Shown here piece by piece: positions 14,821 to 21,015 of a stretch of DNA of 25,940 nucleotides. Source of the DNA: DG-33 sp964345105 (GTDB taxonomy: Archaea > Hadarchaeota > Hadarchaeia > Hadarchaeales > Hadarchaeaceae); NCBI GenBank assembly GCA_964345105.1, contig CAYFPZ010000031.1, forward strand, positions 1 to 25,940, given 5' to 3'. Each line of letters starts with the position of its first letter. The stretch's first letter is position 1. A program made the position numbers and the translations under genes. The notes beneath the pieces were generated by a model. The model made no database searches and was not told the DNA's origin. It was given only the letters and a program-made list of their open reading frames with translations.

Positions 14821-15666
14821 ATGCGATATTTGCGGGAGGCTCTTCGCAGCGTGCTCACTCCCAAAGAAATTGAGCTCCTCCCCGCTGGCTTCAATCGCGT
14901 CGGACACATAGCGATTATCTCCCTGCCCCCGCAGCTCCTGCCCAAAAAAGGCGAAGTTACACGGGTGTTGCTTAGACTTAAAGGGGTGCGGGCCGTCGCG
15001 CTACGGGAAGGCGTGATTTCGGGTCGATACCGCAGGCCGAAGCTGAAGGTAATCGCTGGCGACCCGTCGACGGAGACTGTGCACCGTGAGAATGGTTGCT
15101 TGTTCAAACTCGATGTTGCTCAAGTGATGTTTTCATTGGGCAACGTTTACGAACGTGCACGCTTGCCAAAGCTCGTCCAGCCGGGTGAGGTCGTCGTCGA
15201 TTTGTTTGCAGGGGTTGGGCAATTCAGCATTCCCATCGCAAAACACGCTAGGCCGAGCCAAGTTTACGCAATCGAACTGAATCCCGTCGCCTATGGTTAC
15301 CTGCGCGAGAACATCAGGCTGAACCGGGTCGGGCATATCGTGAAACCTTTGCTGGGAGATTGCTCGGCGGTTGCTCCTCGGGGTGTCGCGGATCGGGTGG
15401 TGCTGGGCATCCTGCACGTGACCCATCAGTATCTCCCGATTGCGCTCGAGGTGCTCAAACCTAGCGGAGGCGTCATCCACTATCATGAAAGTGTGCCTTC
15501 AGAACTGCGGTTCGAGCGTCCGATCAAACGCGTGTTCGACGCAGCTGCTGGTCGAGAGGTTGAAATTTTGGACAAGCGCGTCGTCAAGCGTTATGCGCCC
15601 GGCGTCGACCATGTTGTCGTTGATGCAAGAGTTGGGAAAGCGAGCAGTAAAAATATCCCATATTAA
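14821..15666 (+). CDS. taw2: tRNA-Phe wyosine enzyme Taw2 (TYW2-type aminocarboxypropyl transferase)
   Basis: 281 aa from the ATG at 14821, spaced correctly from GGTGAGGG at 14805-14812; the in-frame GTG at 14806 lies inside that site. The fold is the Trm5/TYW2 class I SAM domain: VVDLFAGVGQFSIPIAKHA, YAIELNPVAYGYLRENIRLN. The segment ADRVVLGILHVTHQYLPIA and GGVIHYHESVP resemble the archaeal TYW2 proteins (PH0793/MJ1557 type) rather than the NLP motif of Trm5. Taw2 moves the 3-amino-3-carboxypropyl group from SAM to 4-demethylwyosine at position 37 of tRNA-Phe. The C-terminal KRYAPGVDHVVVDARV is also family-typical. Trm5 is the main alternative. Its 3' end faces the palindrome array. Confidence 0.85.
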   Translation: MRYLREALRSVLTPKEIELLPAGFNRVGHIAIISLPPQLLPKKGEVTRVLLRLKGVRAVALREGVISGRYRRPKLKVIAGDPSTETVHRENGCLFKLDVAQVMFSLGNVYERARLPKLVQPGEVVVDLFAGVGQFSIPIAKHARPSQVYAIELNPVAYGYLRENIRLNRVGHIVKPLLGDCSAVAPRGVADRVVLGILHVTHQYLPIALEVLKPSGGVIHYHESVPSELRFERPIKRVFDAAAGREVEILDKRVVKRYAPGVDHVVVDARVGKASSKNIPY

Positions 15667-15674
15667 AATTCTGG

Positions 15675-15822
15675 TGTACTATTTGAAACAGTTTGCGTTT
15701 TGGAGTGGATTGTCCTATTTGAGACATCGTGTCCTATTTAGGACATCTAGTGTCCTATTTGAGACACGTTATTGGGTTTCAGCTGAGTTGTCCTATTTAG
15801 GACACCCGTCCTATTTGGGACA
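15675..15822. repeat. Array of six 16-bp palindromic repeats (TGTCCTATTTAGGACA type)
   Basis: Copies at 15675-15690 (TGTACTATTTGAAACA, degenerate), 15711-15726 and 15751-15766 (both TGTCCTATTTGAGACA), 15730-15745 and 15789-15804 (both TGTCCTATTTAGGACA, arms of 7 bp around TT), and 15807-15822 (CGTCCTATTTGGGACA). Start-to-start spacings are 36, 19, 21, 38 and 18 bp, about two helical turns or twice that. The left half is nearly invariant while the right half varies. The array fills the space between taw2 and the convergent Cas2-like gene, and the last copy contains the Cas2-like stop codon. Gaps between copies are only 2-22 nt, so this is not a CRISPR array. Clustered operators, RNA hairpins or a mobile-element remnant are the options. 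Confidence 0.85.
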
Positions 15823-16056
15823 CAGTAAAAGATGTCTAACCTCCTCCGATGTCAGAAGAATCCGATCCGACTCGATGAAAGCCAGTACCTTGCCCTTAGC
15901 CGCGAGCACGCGCTCGGCCGCCGCTCGCAGTGCGGCCAAATCTCGAAACCGCCACACCGAATGTTGCACCAACTGCGCATTACGCTTCAGATAGCGATTC
16001 ATCTTTCGCCTCGCGTCGCTTCGACCATTTAAGTCGTAAATGAGCAGGTACGCCAT
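15811..16056 (-). CDS. Orphan Cas2-like protein
   Basis: 81 aa from the ATG at 16056, with GGTGAT just upstream; the frame runs to 16131 but that part lies in the neighbouring gene. The sequence has the Cas2 ferredoxin-fold pattern: AYLLIYDLNGRSDARRKMN with Asp8 at the metal-binding position, then a basic helix, then VQHSVWRFRDLAALRAAAERV, and a final strand GKVLAFIES. Cas2 proteins are small nucleases or the structural centre of the Cas1-Cas2 integrase; related folds occur in VapD toxins. No cas1, other cas gene or CRISPR array is present here, so adaptation is not implied. A perfect palindrome lies 10 nt ahead of its start and five to six copies lie at its 3' end. Nuclease activity is unproven. 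Confidence 0.7.
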   Translation of the reverse strand: MAYLLIYDLNGRSDARRKMNRYLKRNAQLVQHSVWRFRDLAALRAAAERVLAAKGKVLAFIESDRILLTSEEVRHLLLCPK

Positions 16057-16065
16057 GCCATCACC

Positions 16066-16081
16066 TGTCCTATATAGGACA
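16066..16081. promoter_or_regulatory. Perfect palindrome between the unknown gene and the Cas2-like gene
   Basis: TGTCCTATATAGGACA is a perfect 16-bp palindrome and the best copy of the repeat seen at 15675-15822. It abuts the stop codon of the upstream gene (16082-16084) and ends 9 nt before the Cas2-like ATG, just ahead of its ribosome site. It is too close to the start to be a normal TATA box, so an operator or an RNA hairpin (6-bp stem, AUAU loop) within the operon is more likely. Confidence 0.7.
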
Positions 16082-16405
16082 CTACGCCACGGGTTTGCCG
16101 CCTTTGAGCATGACTTCCCTTCCGCCGTCACCCTCGTCGTAGAGTACCCAAGTGAGTCGTGGTGTCGCCGCAGACATGCGCCTCACCGTTAGGACTATCC
16201 GCAGCCTTTCCTCGTGGCTGCGGACCTGGGTGAAGCCCCATCGAGCGTCGCGCGGCTCCATTCCTTCGAGGATATCAGACTTCCGCCACAGCTTGATGCG
16301 TTCGTTAAAACTGCGCTGCGTGTTGAATTCCTCCTTAAGTGCTTGAAGCGCTCGGAGTTCCTCGGGGCAAACGGCTTCAAGGGTCTGATAATGAATCAGT
16401 TCCAT
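16082..16405 (-). CDS. Unknown 107-aa protein upstream of the Cas2-like gene
   Basis: 107 aa from the ATG at 16405, which has GGCGGGAGA a few bases before it and a TATA element at about 16436-16444. I do not recognise the family. It starts with a helical, acidic stretch (MELIHYQTLEAVCPEELRALQ), continues with a basic FNERIKLWRKSDILEG segment, and ends with beta-like WGFTQVR, LRIVLTVRRMS and LTWVLYDEGDGGREVML. There is no signal peptide or membrane segment. It is separated from the Cas2-like gene only by the 16-bp palindrome and a ribosome site, so the two form an operon. A partner or regulator role is conjecture. Confidence 0.65.
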   Translation of the reverse strand: MELIHYQTLEAVCPEELRALQALKEEFNTQRSFNERIKLWRKSDILEGMEPRDARWGFTQVRSHEERLRIVLTVRRMSAATPRLTWVLYDEGDGGREVMLKGGKPVA

Positions 16406-16433
16406 TTCTCCCGCCGAGGATTTGGGTGGGGGT

Positions 16434-16444
16434 TGTTTATAAGG
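16434..16444. promoter_or_regulatory. Shared TATA element for divergent genes
   Basis: GTTTATAAGGG on the plus strand, CCCTTATAAAC on the minus strand. Its centre (about 16439) is 34-35 nt from both the minus-strand ATG at 16405 and the plus-strand ATG at 16474. A single element, or two overlapping ones, appears to serve both genes. Confidence 0.55.
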
Positions 16445-16473
16445 GGACAAATTTGCTCTTAATTGGGCGATGG

Positions 16474-17430
16474 ATGAACCAGAAACTCTTAATCGTTGCG
16501 CTGGCACTTATCGCTCTTGCTGGCGGCGGCTACCTCGTGCTGATGGAAGCGCTACCTGAAGGAGCGTCCAACGGAGAGGAAACCCAAGGGATTTCAATCA
16601 GCGATGCCCATGCTCACCTTTTCGATGATTCGCAGTTTATCGATGAGCTGATAATCGAGATGAACAAAAACCATATACGTAAAACGGTGTTGTTTGGAAG
16701 CGCCGACCAAGATTACACGGACAACAGCACGTACGTGGGGGGTATACGGGACGAGTATAATCAGAAGATCTTGGAAGCGTGCGACAAGTACCCGGATAAG
16801 CTTTTCCCTATCTTGAGCGGCTTCGATCCACAGAGCGAGAATTCGGTCGGTTACGTTGAAAACCAACTGAACACTGGGAAATGGAAGGGCATAGGCGAGA
16901 TATATATGATTCAAGAGAGTCTGCCAGATTACAAAACTGTCGCTGACCACCCAGTGATGCTCCAGATTTACCAAGTGCTCGCCGAATTCAACGCTCCAAT
17001 ATTTTTCCATTATGAGCGATGGATGCAAGAAGATGTTGACGCTCTCTACGAGGTGATCGAACAAAACCCCGAGGTGAAATTTGTATGGGTGCACTTTGCC
17101 CACATCAATGATCTCGATGAGCTTGAAAACGCGCTGGGCAGATACCCAAATCTCTACATTTCATGGGAGGGCCCCGTAAGCCAAACTATTCTCTTGGAGA
17201 AAAGACGGGGGCATATAGAAACATTTGAAAAGTATGTAAATTTGTTTGATAAATATCCAGATAGATTCATGATCGGAACCGATGTGGGGTGTATGGAAGA
17301 GTTTTTGACCCCTACTCTCAATTTACCATATGAGAACGTGATGGCAATACACCGCGAATTGTTGTCAGAATTATCTCCCCAGACAGCCGAGAGAATTGCG
17401 TACAAAAACTTGGAAGAGCTGATCGGGTGA
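16474..17430 (+). CDS. Membrane-anchored amidohydrolase (Amidohydro_2 type)
   Basis: 318 aa from the ATG at 16474; the open frame extends back to 16339 but overlaps the divergent gene and its promoter. Residues 4-24 are a hydrophobic N-terminal anchor or signal peptide. The rest is a metal-dependent TIM-barrel hydrolase: DAHAHL at 44-49 (two His), Glu142, FFHYE with His179, HFAH with His207 and His210, and GTDVG with Asp270 supply the usual metal and catalytic ligands. Relatives act on cyclic amides, decarboxylate aromatic acids, or hydrolyse lactones; the substrate here is unknown. The extracytoplasmic location is unusual, since most relatives are cytoplasmic. The stop codon overlaps a short hydrophobic ORF as GTGA. 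Confidence 0.85.
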   Translation: MNQKLLIVALALIALAGGGYLVLMEALPEGASNGEETQGISISDAHAHLFDDSQFIDELIIEMNKNHIRKTVLFGSADQDYTDNSTYVGGIRDEYNQKILEACDKYPDKLFPILSGFDPQSENSVGYVENQLNTGKWKGIGEIYMIQESLPDYKTVADHPVMLQIYQVLAEFNAPIFFHYERWMQEDVDALYEVIEQNPEVKFVWVHFAHINDLDELENALGRYPNLYISWEGPVSQTILLEKRRGHIETFEKYVNLFDKYPDRFMIGTDVGCMEEFLTPTLNLPYENVMAIHRELLSELSPQTAERIAYKNLEELIG

Positions 17431-17510
17431 AAAAGTTCCCAATCGTCCTAGCGGCTGCAATGGTCGCTTTGGCCGTCATTGAAATCTCTGCTAATGAAAG
17501 CGCCTCATGA
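17427..17510 (+). pseudogene. 27-aa signal-peptide-like ORF, probably a truncated secreted gene or micropeptide
   Basis: The frame starts with GTG overlapping the amidohydrolase stop codon (GTGA) and encodes MKKFPIVLAAAMVALAVIEI followed by SANESAS and a TGA. Two lysines followed by about 16 hydrophobic residues look exactly like an export signal, but nothing follows. It may be the 5' remnant of a lost secreted-protein gene, or a small membrane peptide translated with the amidohydrolase. Short length makes it uncertain. Confidence 0.35.
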
Positions 17511-17572
17511 CCAACAAAGGATGAAAATAGTTTTTCAATCATCTTTTTTGCCGAGGCTTTGAGTGTAGGTTG

Positions 17573-17580
17573 TTTATAAA
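17573..17580 (+). promoter_or_regulatory. TATA box upstream of the GIY-YIG gene
   Basis: TTTATAAA lies 73 nt before the ATG at 17653, following a T-rich stretch (ATCATCTTTTTTG at about 17537-17550) that could end transcription of the preceding unit. The wording TAGGTTGTTTATAAAA resembles the promoter at 16430-16440 (GGGTTGTTTATAAGG). Confidence 0.45.
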
Positions 17581-17652
17581 AATGCAAATTTTAATCATGG
17601 ACATCCCGCCGACAATCGTTTATGGACGCGCGGTTATTTTGAAGCGAACAAT

Positions 17653-17916
17653 ATGTCAGGAACCTACTACGTTTACTTTCTGATGAGCCTGAAGGACGGG
17701 AAGTTTTACACGGGGCAGACCACCGACCTCAAAAGTCGTCTTGCGCAGCACAATCGCGGCAGGGTGCGTTCGACCAAGGCAAGAAGACCGTTCAAACTTG
17801 TCTACTGGGAGTCCCTCGAAACACGCAGCGCCGCAATGAAACGTGAGCGCAAGTTGAAATCACTCAAACACGCTTATAAACTGAAGCTGGTTAAAGTTTT
17901 CAACGAGGCAAAATAG
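17653..17916 (+). CDS. GIY-YIG nuclease-fold protein, UPF0213/YhbQ type
   Basis: 87 aa, the normal size for single-domain GIY-YIG proteins. It shows YYVYFLMSLKDGKFYTGQTTDLKSRLAQHNRG, where the YVY and YTG pair are the GIY-YIG equivalents and the Arg of KSRL is the catalytic-type arginine. Then come PFKLVYWESLETRSAAMKRERKLKSLKHAYK, where the E-rich helix and its basic run are typical of the UPF0213 group. Members often have weak or unknown nuclease activity. It is a separate gene from the DUF123 protein earlier in the window, which shares only the fold. Confidence 0.88.
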   Translation: MSGTYYVYFLMSLKDGKFYTGQTTDLKSRLAQHNRGRVRSTKARRPFKLVYWESLETRSAAMKRERKLKSLKHAYKLKLVKVFNEAK

Positions 17917-17963
17917 GTTAGACATGCTTTTTAATCGCCAAGATAATCTAATCTGGGGTTGAT

Positions 17964-18455
17964 TTGGGAGAAAGAGCTCTAGGTTGGGGTCTAAAACTGC
18001 TGGGGATAGCTCTGTTTGTAGGCCCGTTCATTGCAGCATTTGCTGTTCACAACTGGGACCTTCAAGCGACCGTGATGCCGAGCCAAGAGGAAATGGATGA
18101 GTTGAAGGAAATGATAAGTGGGTTACTTGGTGAGGGGTTCTCAGAAGACACGTTTATATTAGAGAATCCAACCTACAGCGGCGGGAAGATTAGGATACCT
18201 GTAAGGTTCACATCTCCCCTCAATCTGCCAATTAAGATTACAGATATCTCCCTTACTGTATCCGACCAAGGCGTAGAAGTGGCTCAAGTGGAGATGGAGG
18301 AAACAGAGTTAGAGATTCCGGCCAATGGAACGGTGAATTTTACATTAATTGGGCCGTACACGGGAACACCACTAACTGATCCACAGCTCACCGACATGAA
18401 CATAACACTTGAAGCGTACGGCGTAACTTTACAGATGCAGGTGGGTGGAGGGTAG
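17964..18455 (+). CDS. Membrane-anchored extracytoplasmic beta-domain protein
   Basis: 163 aa from a TTG start; an in-frame stop at 17949 leaves no other initiator nearby, and GGGGTTGA lies just before. One transmembrane helix at about residues 8-28 (LKLLGIALFVGPFIAAFAV) is followed by an outside domain. That domain has the alternating pattern of LEA14/WHy-type beta sandwiches (ENPTYSGGKIRIPVRF, LNLPIKITDISLTV). NGT, NFT and NIT sequons could be N-glycosylated. Family membership is a guess from pattern. It is followed after 11 nt by a multi-pass membrane protein, which is probably its partner. Confidence 0.65.
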   Translation: MGERALGWGLKLLGIALFVGPFIAAFAVHNWDLQATVMPSQEEMDELKEMISGLLGEGFSEDTFILENPTYSGGKIRIPVRFTSPLNLPIKITDISLTVSDQGVEVAQVEMEETELEIPANGTVNFTLIGPYTGTPLTDPQLTDMNITLEAYGVTLQMQVGGG

Positions 18456-18466
18456 GGAGGTCCAAG

Positions 18467-19147
18467 ATGGAAAATAGTACCCCTAAGACCAGCAGGCCGA
18501 AGAGGCGCTTGCTACCGATAAACTGGTTTGGTTTAGTCGCGGGCGCGTTGATGCTGTTGCTACCGTTTCTCGGCCCGTGGTGGCAAGCCACGGTCGGAAC
18601 CGGGGCAATGGAAGTCGCTCTCTCTCCATTCGACTACAGCATAAGTTTGTTGGGGCAGCCGATTTCGTCGACATTGGTAGGATACTTCCTCTTGGCAGCT
18701 AAACTCTCTGTCATAATCGGAGGGGTGCTGATGATCGCCGGCTCCGTGGGGGCCAAGCGATGGTGGGGGAAGCAATTAGTTCGGTTCGGAGCGATGAAGG
18801 TGTTTTGGATGCTTATTGGGCTCATTGTGTTGCTAGTGTTGGGCGCCTTATTATTGAACAGCATCTTGCCCGGTGTGCTTTCCGGGATGGCGGGTGAAGC
18901 CGGAGGCGCAGCGATGCAAATAAATGTGCCCTATATCAGCGGGAGCGCGATGTCAACTATTCAAATTGGCACCACGGCAACCGTAACTGCCCCAATCACC
19001 GCTTACCTCACTAGTGTCTTTTGGATCGCCGTGTTTGTGGCGGCTTTAGGTGTCGTGGCGCGAATCTACCACCGACGGTTTGTGACGCCTAAAAAACTAA
19101 TGGTAAAGCCAGCGGAAGACGAGGTAATAGAAGCGCCCCCTACGTAA
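18467..19147 (+). CDS. Multi-pass membrane protein of unknown function
   Basis: 226 aa from an ATG preceded by GGGAGGTCC. After a basic cytoplasmic start (RPKRRLL) there are four evident membrane segments at about residues 20-40, 68-92, 106-132 and 178-205. An outside loop between the third and fourth (GGAAMQINVPYISGSAMSTIQIG) is rich in small polar residues, and the acidic C-terminal tail is likely inside. I cannot assign a family. It forms a two-gene unit with the preceding anchored beta-domain protein. Confidence 0.65.
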   Translation: MENSTPKTSRPKRRLLPINWFGLVAGALMLLLPFLGPWWQATVGTGAMEVALSPFDYSISLLGQPISSTLVGYFLLAAKLSVIIGGVLMIAGSVGAKRWWGKQLVRFGAMKVFWMLIGLIVLLVLGALLLNSILPGVLSGMAGEAGGAAMQINVPYISGSAMSTIQIGTTATVTAPITAYLTSVFWIAVFVAALGVVARIYHRRFVTPKKLMVKPAEDEVIEAPPT

Positions 19148-19340
19148 CACGGAATTAAACTTTCACATTAGGCCTTTGATTCGGTGCGGTCAAAACTCAT
19201 TGTGTTTGGGTTATCCCATTTCCAGCTTGCCCCTTTTTACAAGTGCTTTAACGACCCTTGGAGATATTTTTACAACTACGATACACTAACCCGAGCTCTC
19301 AGTTTTTGCTGGCGGCTGAGAAAATAGCGAAATCACTGTC

Positions 19341-20402
19341 TTAGTCGTTTTTAAGTTTCTTGACCCTTGAGCAATTCCTAATCCCAGATAACATCAGGAT
19401 TCCCATAACTCCTTTCCTTCCCAGTCTTCTAGTCCACCGGATAGGGAGATCTCCCGACCTCAACCTCGCATTTGGCATGACTTTTCCGATCCAACGCTTG
19501 CTCCTTTCAATCCCCGCTCTAGGCAGCTCTTTCGAGGGGCCGACCAGTAGAGACAAAACGTTTTTCACATTCTTCATGTCGAATTGAGCAGTGGGCCTTG
19601 TAGATGCGTTGATGATGGCCATTTCACATCTGGTCGTGGGATCGAGAGTATCAATCGATGTTTTCTTCCTGAAGGGAAACCTCCTCGGGGCTTTCACCTC
19701 TGCCCACCCCAGCACGGAAAAGCCGTCAAATGTCGCCATGATGTCCGAAGCATCGATCACCTTCATGCCGACCATCTTCCCCTTGGTTTCTCCTGCTTGC
19801 AACAAAAATGGTAAAGGCCTCGTAAGTTCGTAATTCATTATTTGATAACTTTTTTCTAAGGGTATCCCGGCCGAACTCCAGAGTTCATTGTCGAATAATA
19901 TCATGCCGTCGGTCACTTTCTTTAACTCGTTGATAGTTCGTGCTGCATTATTCTCCATCAATTTACCCTCGGCCTTGCTCGGTAGGACTCCGACGACGTG
20001 TACCGGCAGCTCGTAGGTGTCTGCGAGTTCCTCGGCTATAATTGCTGCGCTGCCTGATCCAGTTCCACCCCCTAGTCCAATCGCAATCAAAAACGAATCA
20101 AGGTGGTAAGTCTCTTTCGTTCCGATTTCCCGCTTAATCGAACTTAATTCCTGATTTATTATCCGTTTACTAACATTTCGCTTCAGCCCCACTCCGTGAC
20201 CTCTCGCTATCGTTTGGCCAATGAGAATCCTGTTCTTTTTCGGCACTCTTCTCAATCCCATGAGGTCGGACTTAGCAGTATTAATAGCAAAAGAAAACGG
20301 AACCACTTTTTCTGAAACTTTTACATTTTTCTTAACACTTTCTAGAAGCGAATCTGTTATTCTTCCACCAGCTTGTCCAATTCCAATAACACCTACTCTC
20401 AT
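19341..20402 (-). CDS. cetZ: CetZ-like tubulin/FtsZ-family GTPase
   Basis: 352 aa from the ATG at 20402, with GGTGAAG upstream and a TATA element beyond; the frame extends to 20468 without support. The N-terminus MRVGVIGIGQAGGRITDSL is the CetZ first strand and loop, followed by INTAKSDL, then the tubulin signature GGGTGSGSAA at 111-120. ELPVHVVGVLPSK and the C-terminal PNARLRSGDLPI, ILMLSGI are also CetZ-like. CetZ proteins polymerise with GTP and control cell shape in haloarchaea; classical FtsZ drives division. The sequence is closer to CetZ than to FtsZ1/FtsZ2 by these motifs. A small membrane protein gene lies upstream on the same strand. Confidence 0.88.
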   Translation of the reverse strand: MRVGVIGIGQAGGRITDSLLESVKKNVKVSEKVVPFSFAINTAKSDLMGLRRVPKKNRILIGQTIARGHGVGLKRNVSKRIINQELSSIKREIGTKETYHLDSFLIAIGLGGGTGSGSAAIIAEELADTYELPVHVVGVLPSKAEGKLMENNAARTINELKKVTDGMILFDNELWSSAGIPLEKSYQIMNYELTRPLPFLLQAGETKGKMVGMKVIDASDIMATFDGFSVLGWAEVKAPRRFPFRKKTSIDTLDPTTRCEMAIINASTRPTAQFDMKNVKNVLSLLVGPSKELPRAGIERSKRWIGKVMPNARLRSGDLPIRWTRRLGRKGVMGILMLSGIRNCSRVKKLKND

Positions 20403-20433
20403 CGACTTCACCTCAAAAGGTTCTTCCGGGGGG

Positions 20434-20444
20434 TATATAAAAAG
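20434..20444 (-). promoter_or_regulatory. TATA box of the CetZ-like gene
   Basis: On the minus strand this reads CTTTTTATATA, centred about 37 nt before the ATG at 20402. The leader contains GGTGAAG as ribosome site. Confidence 0.55.
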
Positions 20445-20478
20445 ATAACTGAGAAACAAAGATACCAAAATTTCTATG

Positions 20479-20847
20479 CTAAACGTTTTTAGTCCTATAT
20501 TTGCTTAATAGGAAAGAATCTTTTTCATTTTGCATATTTTTGGGACGCGTCACGATTAGAACCCGAGCAATAGATGTTGCGTTTTCTCCTTTTGATAGCA
20601 CAAATTTTTTAAGGCAGCCAATTTTACTCCTCAAAATTATGAAGGAAACTCCAAGCAGGATGAAGAACACACCCTGGAGAATCGCCGTCGCAAGCCCTAT
20701 GATATTGGCGGCCCCCACAATTGTAACTAGAGCTAATCTTGCCACCACCCCTATTATCACTCCCACTAGCCCTATTATCACCGTCACTAACCCAATTACC
20801 CCAGTGATAGATGAAAACGTGTTTTTGTAATATTTTCCAAATCTCAT
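20479..20847 (-). CDS. Small Gly/Val/Ile-rich membrane protein
   Basis: 122 aa from the ATG at 20847; a GTG at 20883 in frame would add 12 residues, and neither has a clear ribosome site. Two or three membrane helices span about residues 14-75, with a repetitive pattern (VIGLVTVIIGLVGVIIGVV) whose DNA also contains a near-direct repeat of CCCTATTATCAC. Such glycine-zipper-like helices tend to pack or oligomerise. The C-terminal 45 residues are charged and basic. No family recognised. It lies 76 nt upstream of the CetZ-like gene on the same strand, but a TATA box between them suggests separate control. Confidence 0.55.
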   Translation of the reverse strand: MRFGKYYKNTFSSITGVIGLVTVIIGLVGVIIGVVARLALVTIVGAANIIGLATAILQGVFFILLGVSFIILRSKIGCLKKFVLSKGENATSIARVLIVTRPKNMQNEKDSFLLSKYRTKNV

Positions 20848-20890
20848 CGCGCCGATAGAGATGAGTATGGGAAGGCACCTCACAATTCTG

Positions 20891-20967
20891 TGGTGCGGCC
20901 GGCGGGATTCGAACCCGCGCTACAGGCTTGGAGGGCCTGAGTCCTAACCAGGCTGGACCACGGCCGC
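20891..20967 (-). tRNA. tRNA-Gly (anticodon UCC), CCA encoded
   Basis: Read on the minus strand, it folds completely. Acceptor stem GCGGCCG/CGGCCGC, D stem GTCC/GGAC with GG in the loop, anticodon stem CAGGC/GCCTG, 4-nt variable loop TAGC, T stem GCGGG/CCCGC with loop TTCGAAT, discriminator A, and an encoded CCA. The anticodon loop is CCTCCAA, so the anticodon is UCC (20930-20932) and position 33 is C instead of the nearly universal U. There is no intron. Nineteen of the 21 stem pairs are G-C, which fits a thermophile. Confidence 0.93.
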
Positions 20968-21015
20968 ACAATAACTATTTGTATTGGAAATAAGAATTAA
21001 GCTTCTTGGGGTAGG

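Noticed and set aside
15133..15486. Minus-strand ORF inside taw2
   Set aside because: Antisense shadow of a well-supported gene; no family features.
15675..15822. CRISPR array next to a Cas2-like gene
   Set aside because: Repeats are only 16 bp, gaps are 2-22 nt and not uniform, and there is no leader or cas1. This does not fit CRISPR repeats of 24-37 bp with 30-40 bp spacers.
20491..20512. Extra copy of the 16-bp palindrome (AGTCCTATATTTGC)
   Set aside because: Only the first half matches and the second arm is missing at the right spacing; likely chance in AT-rich DNA.
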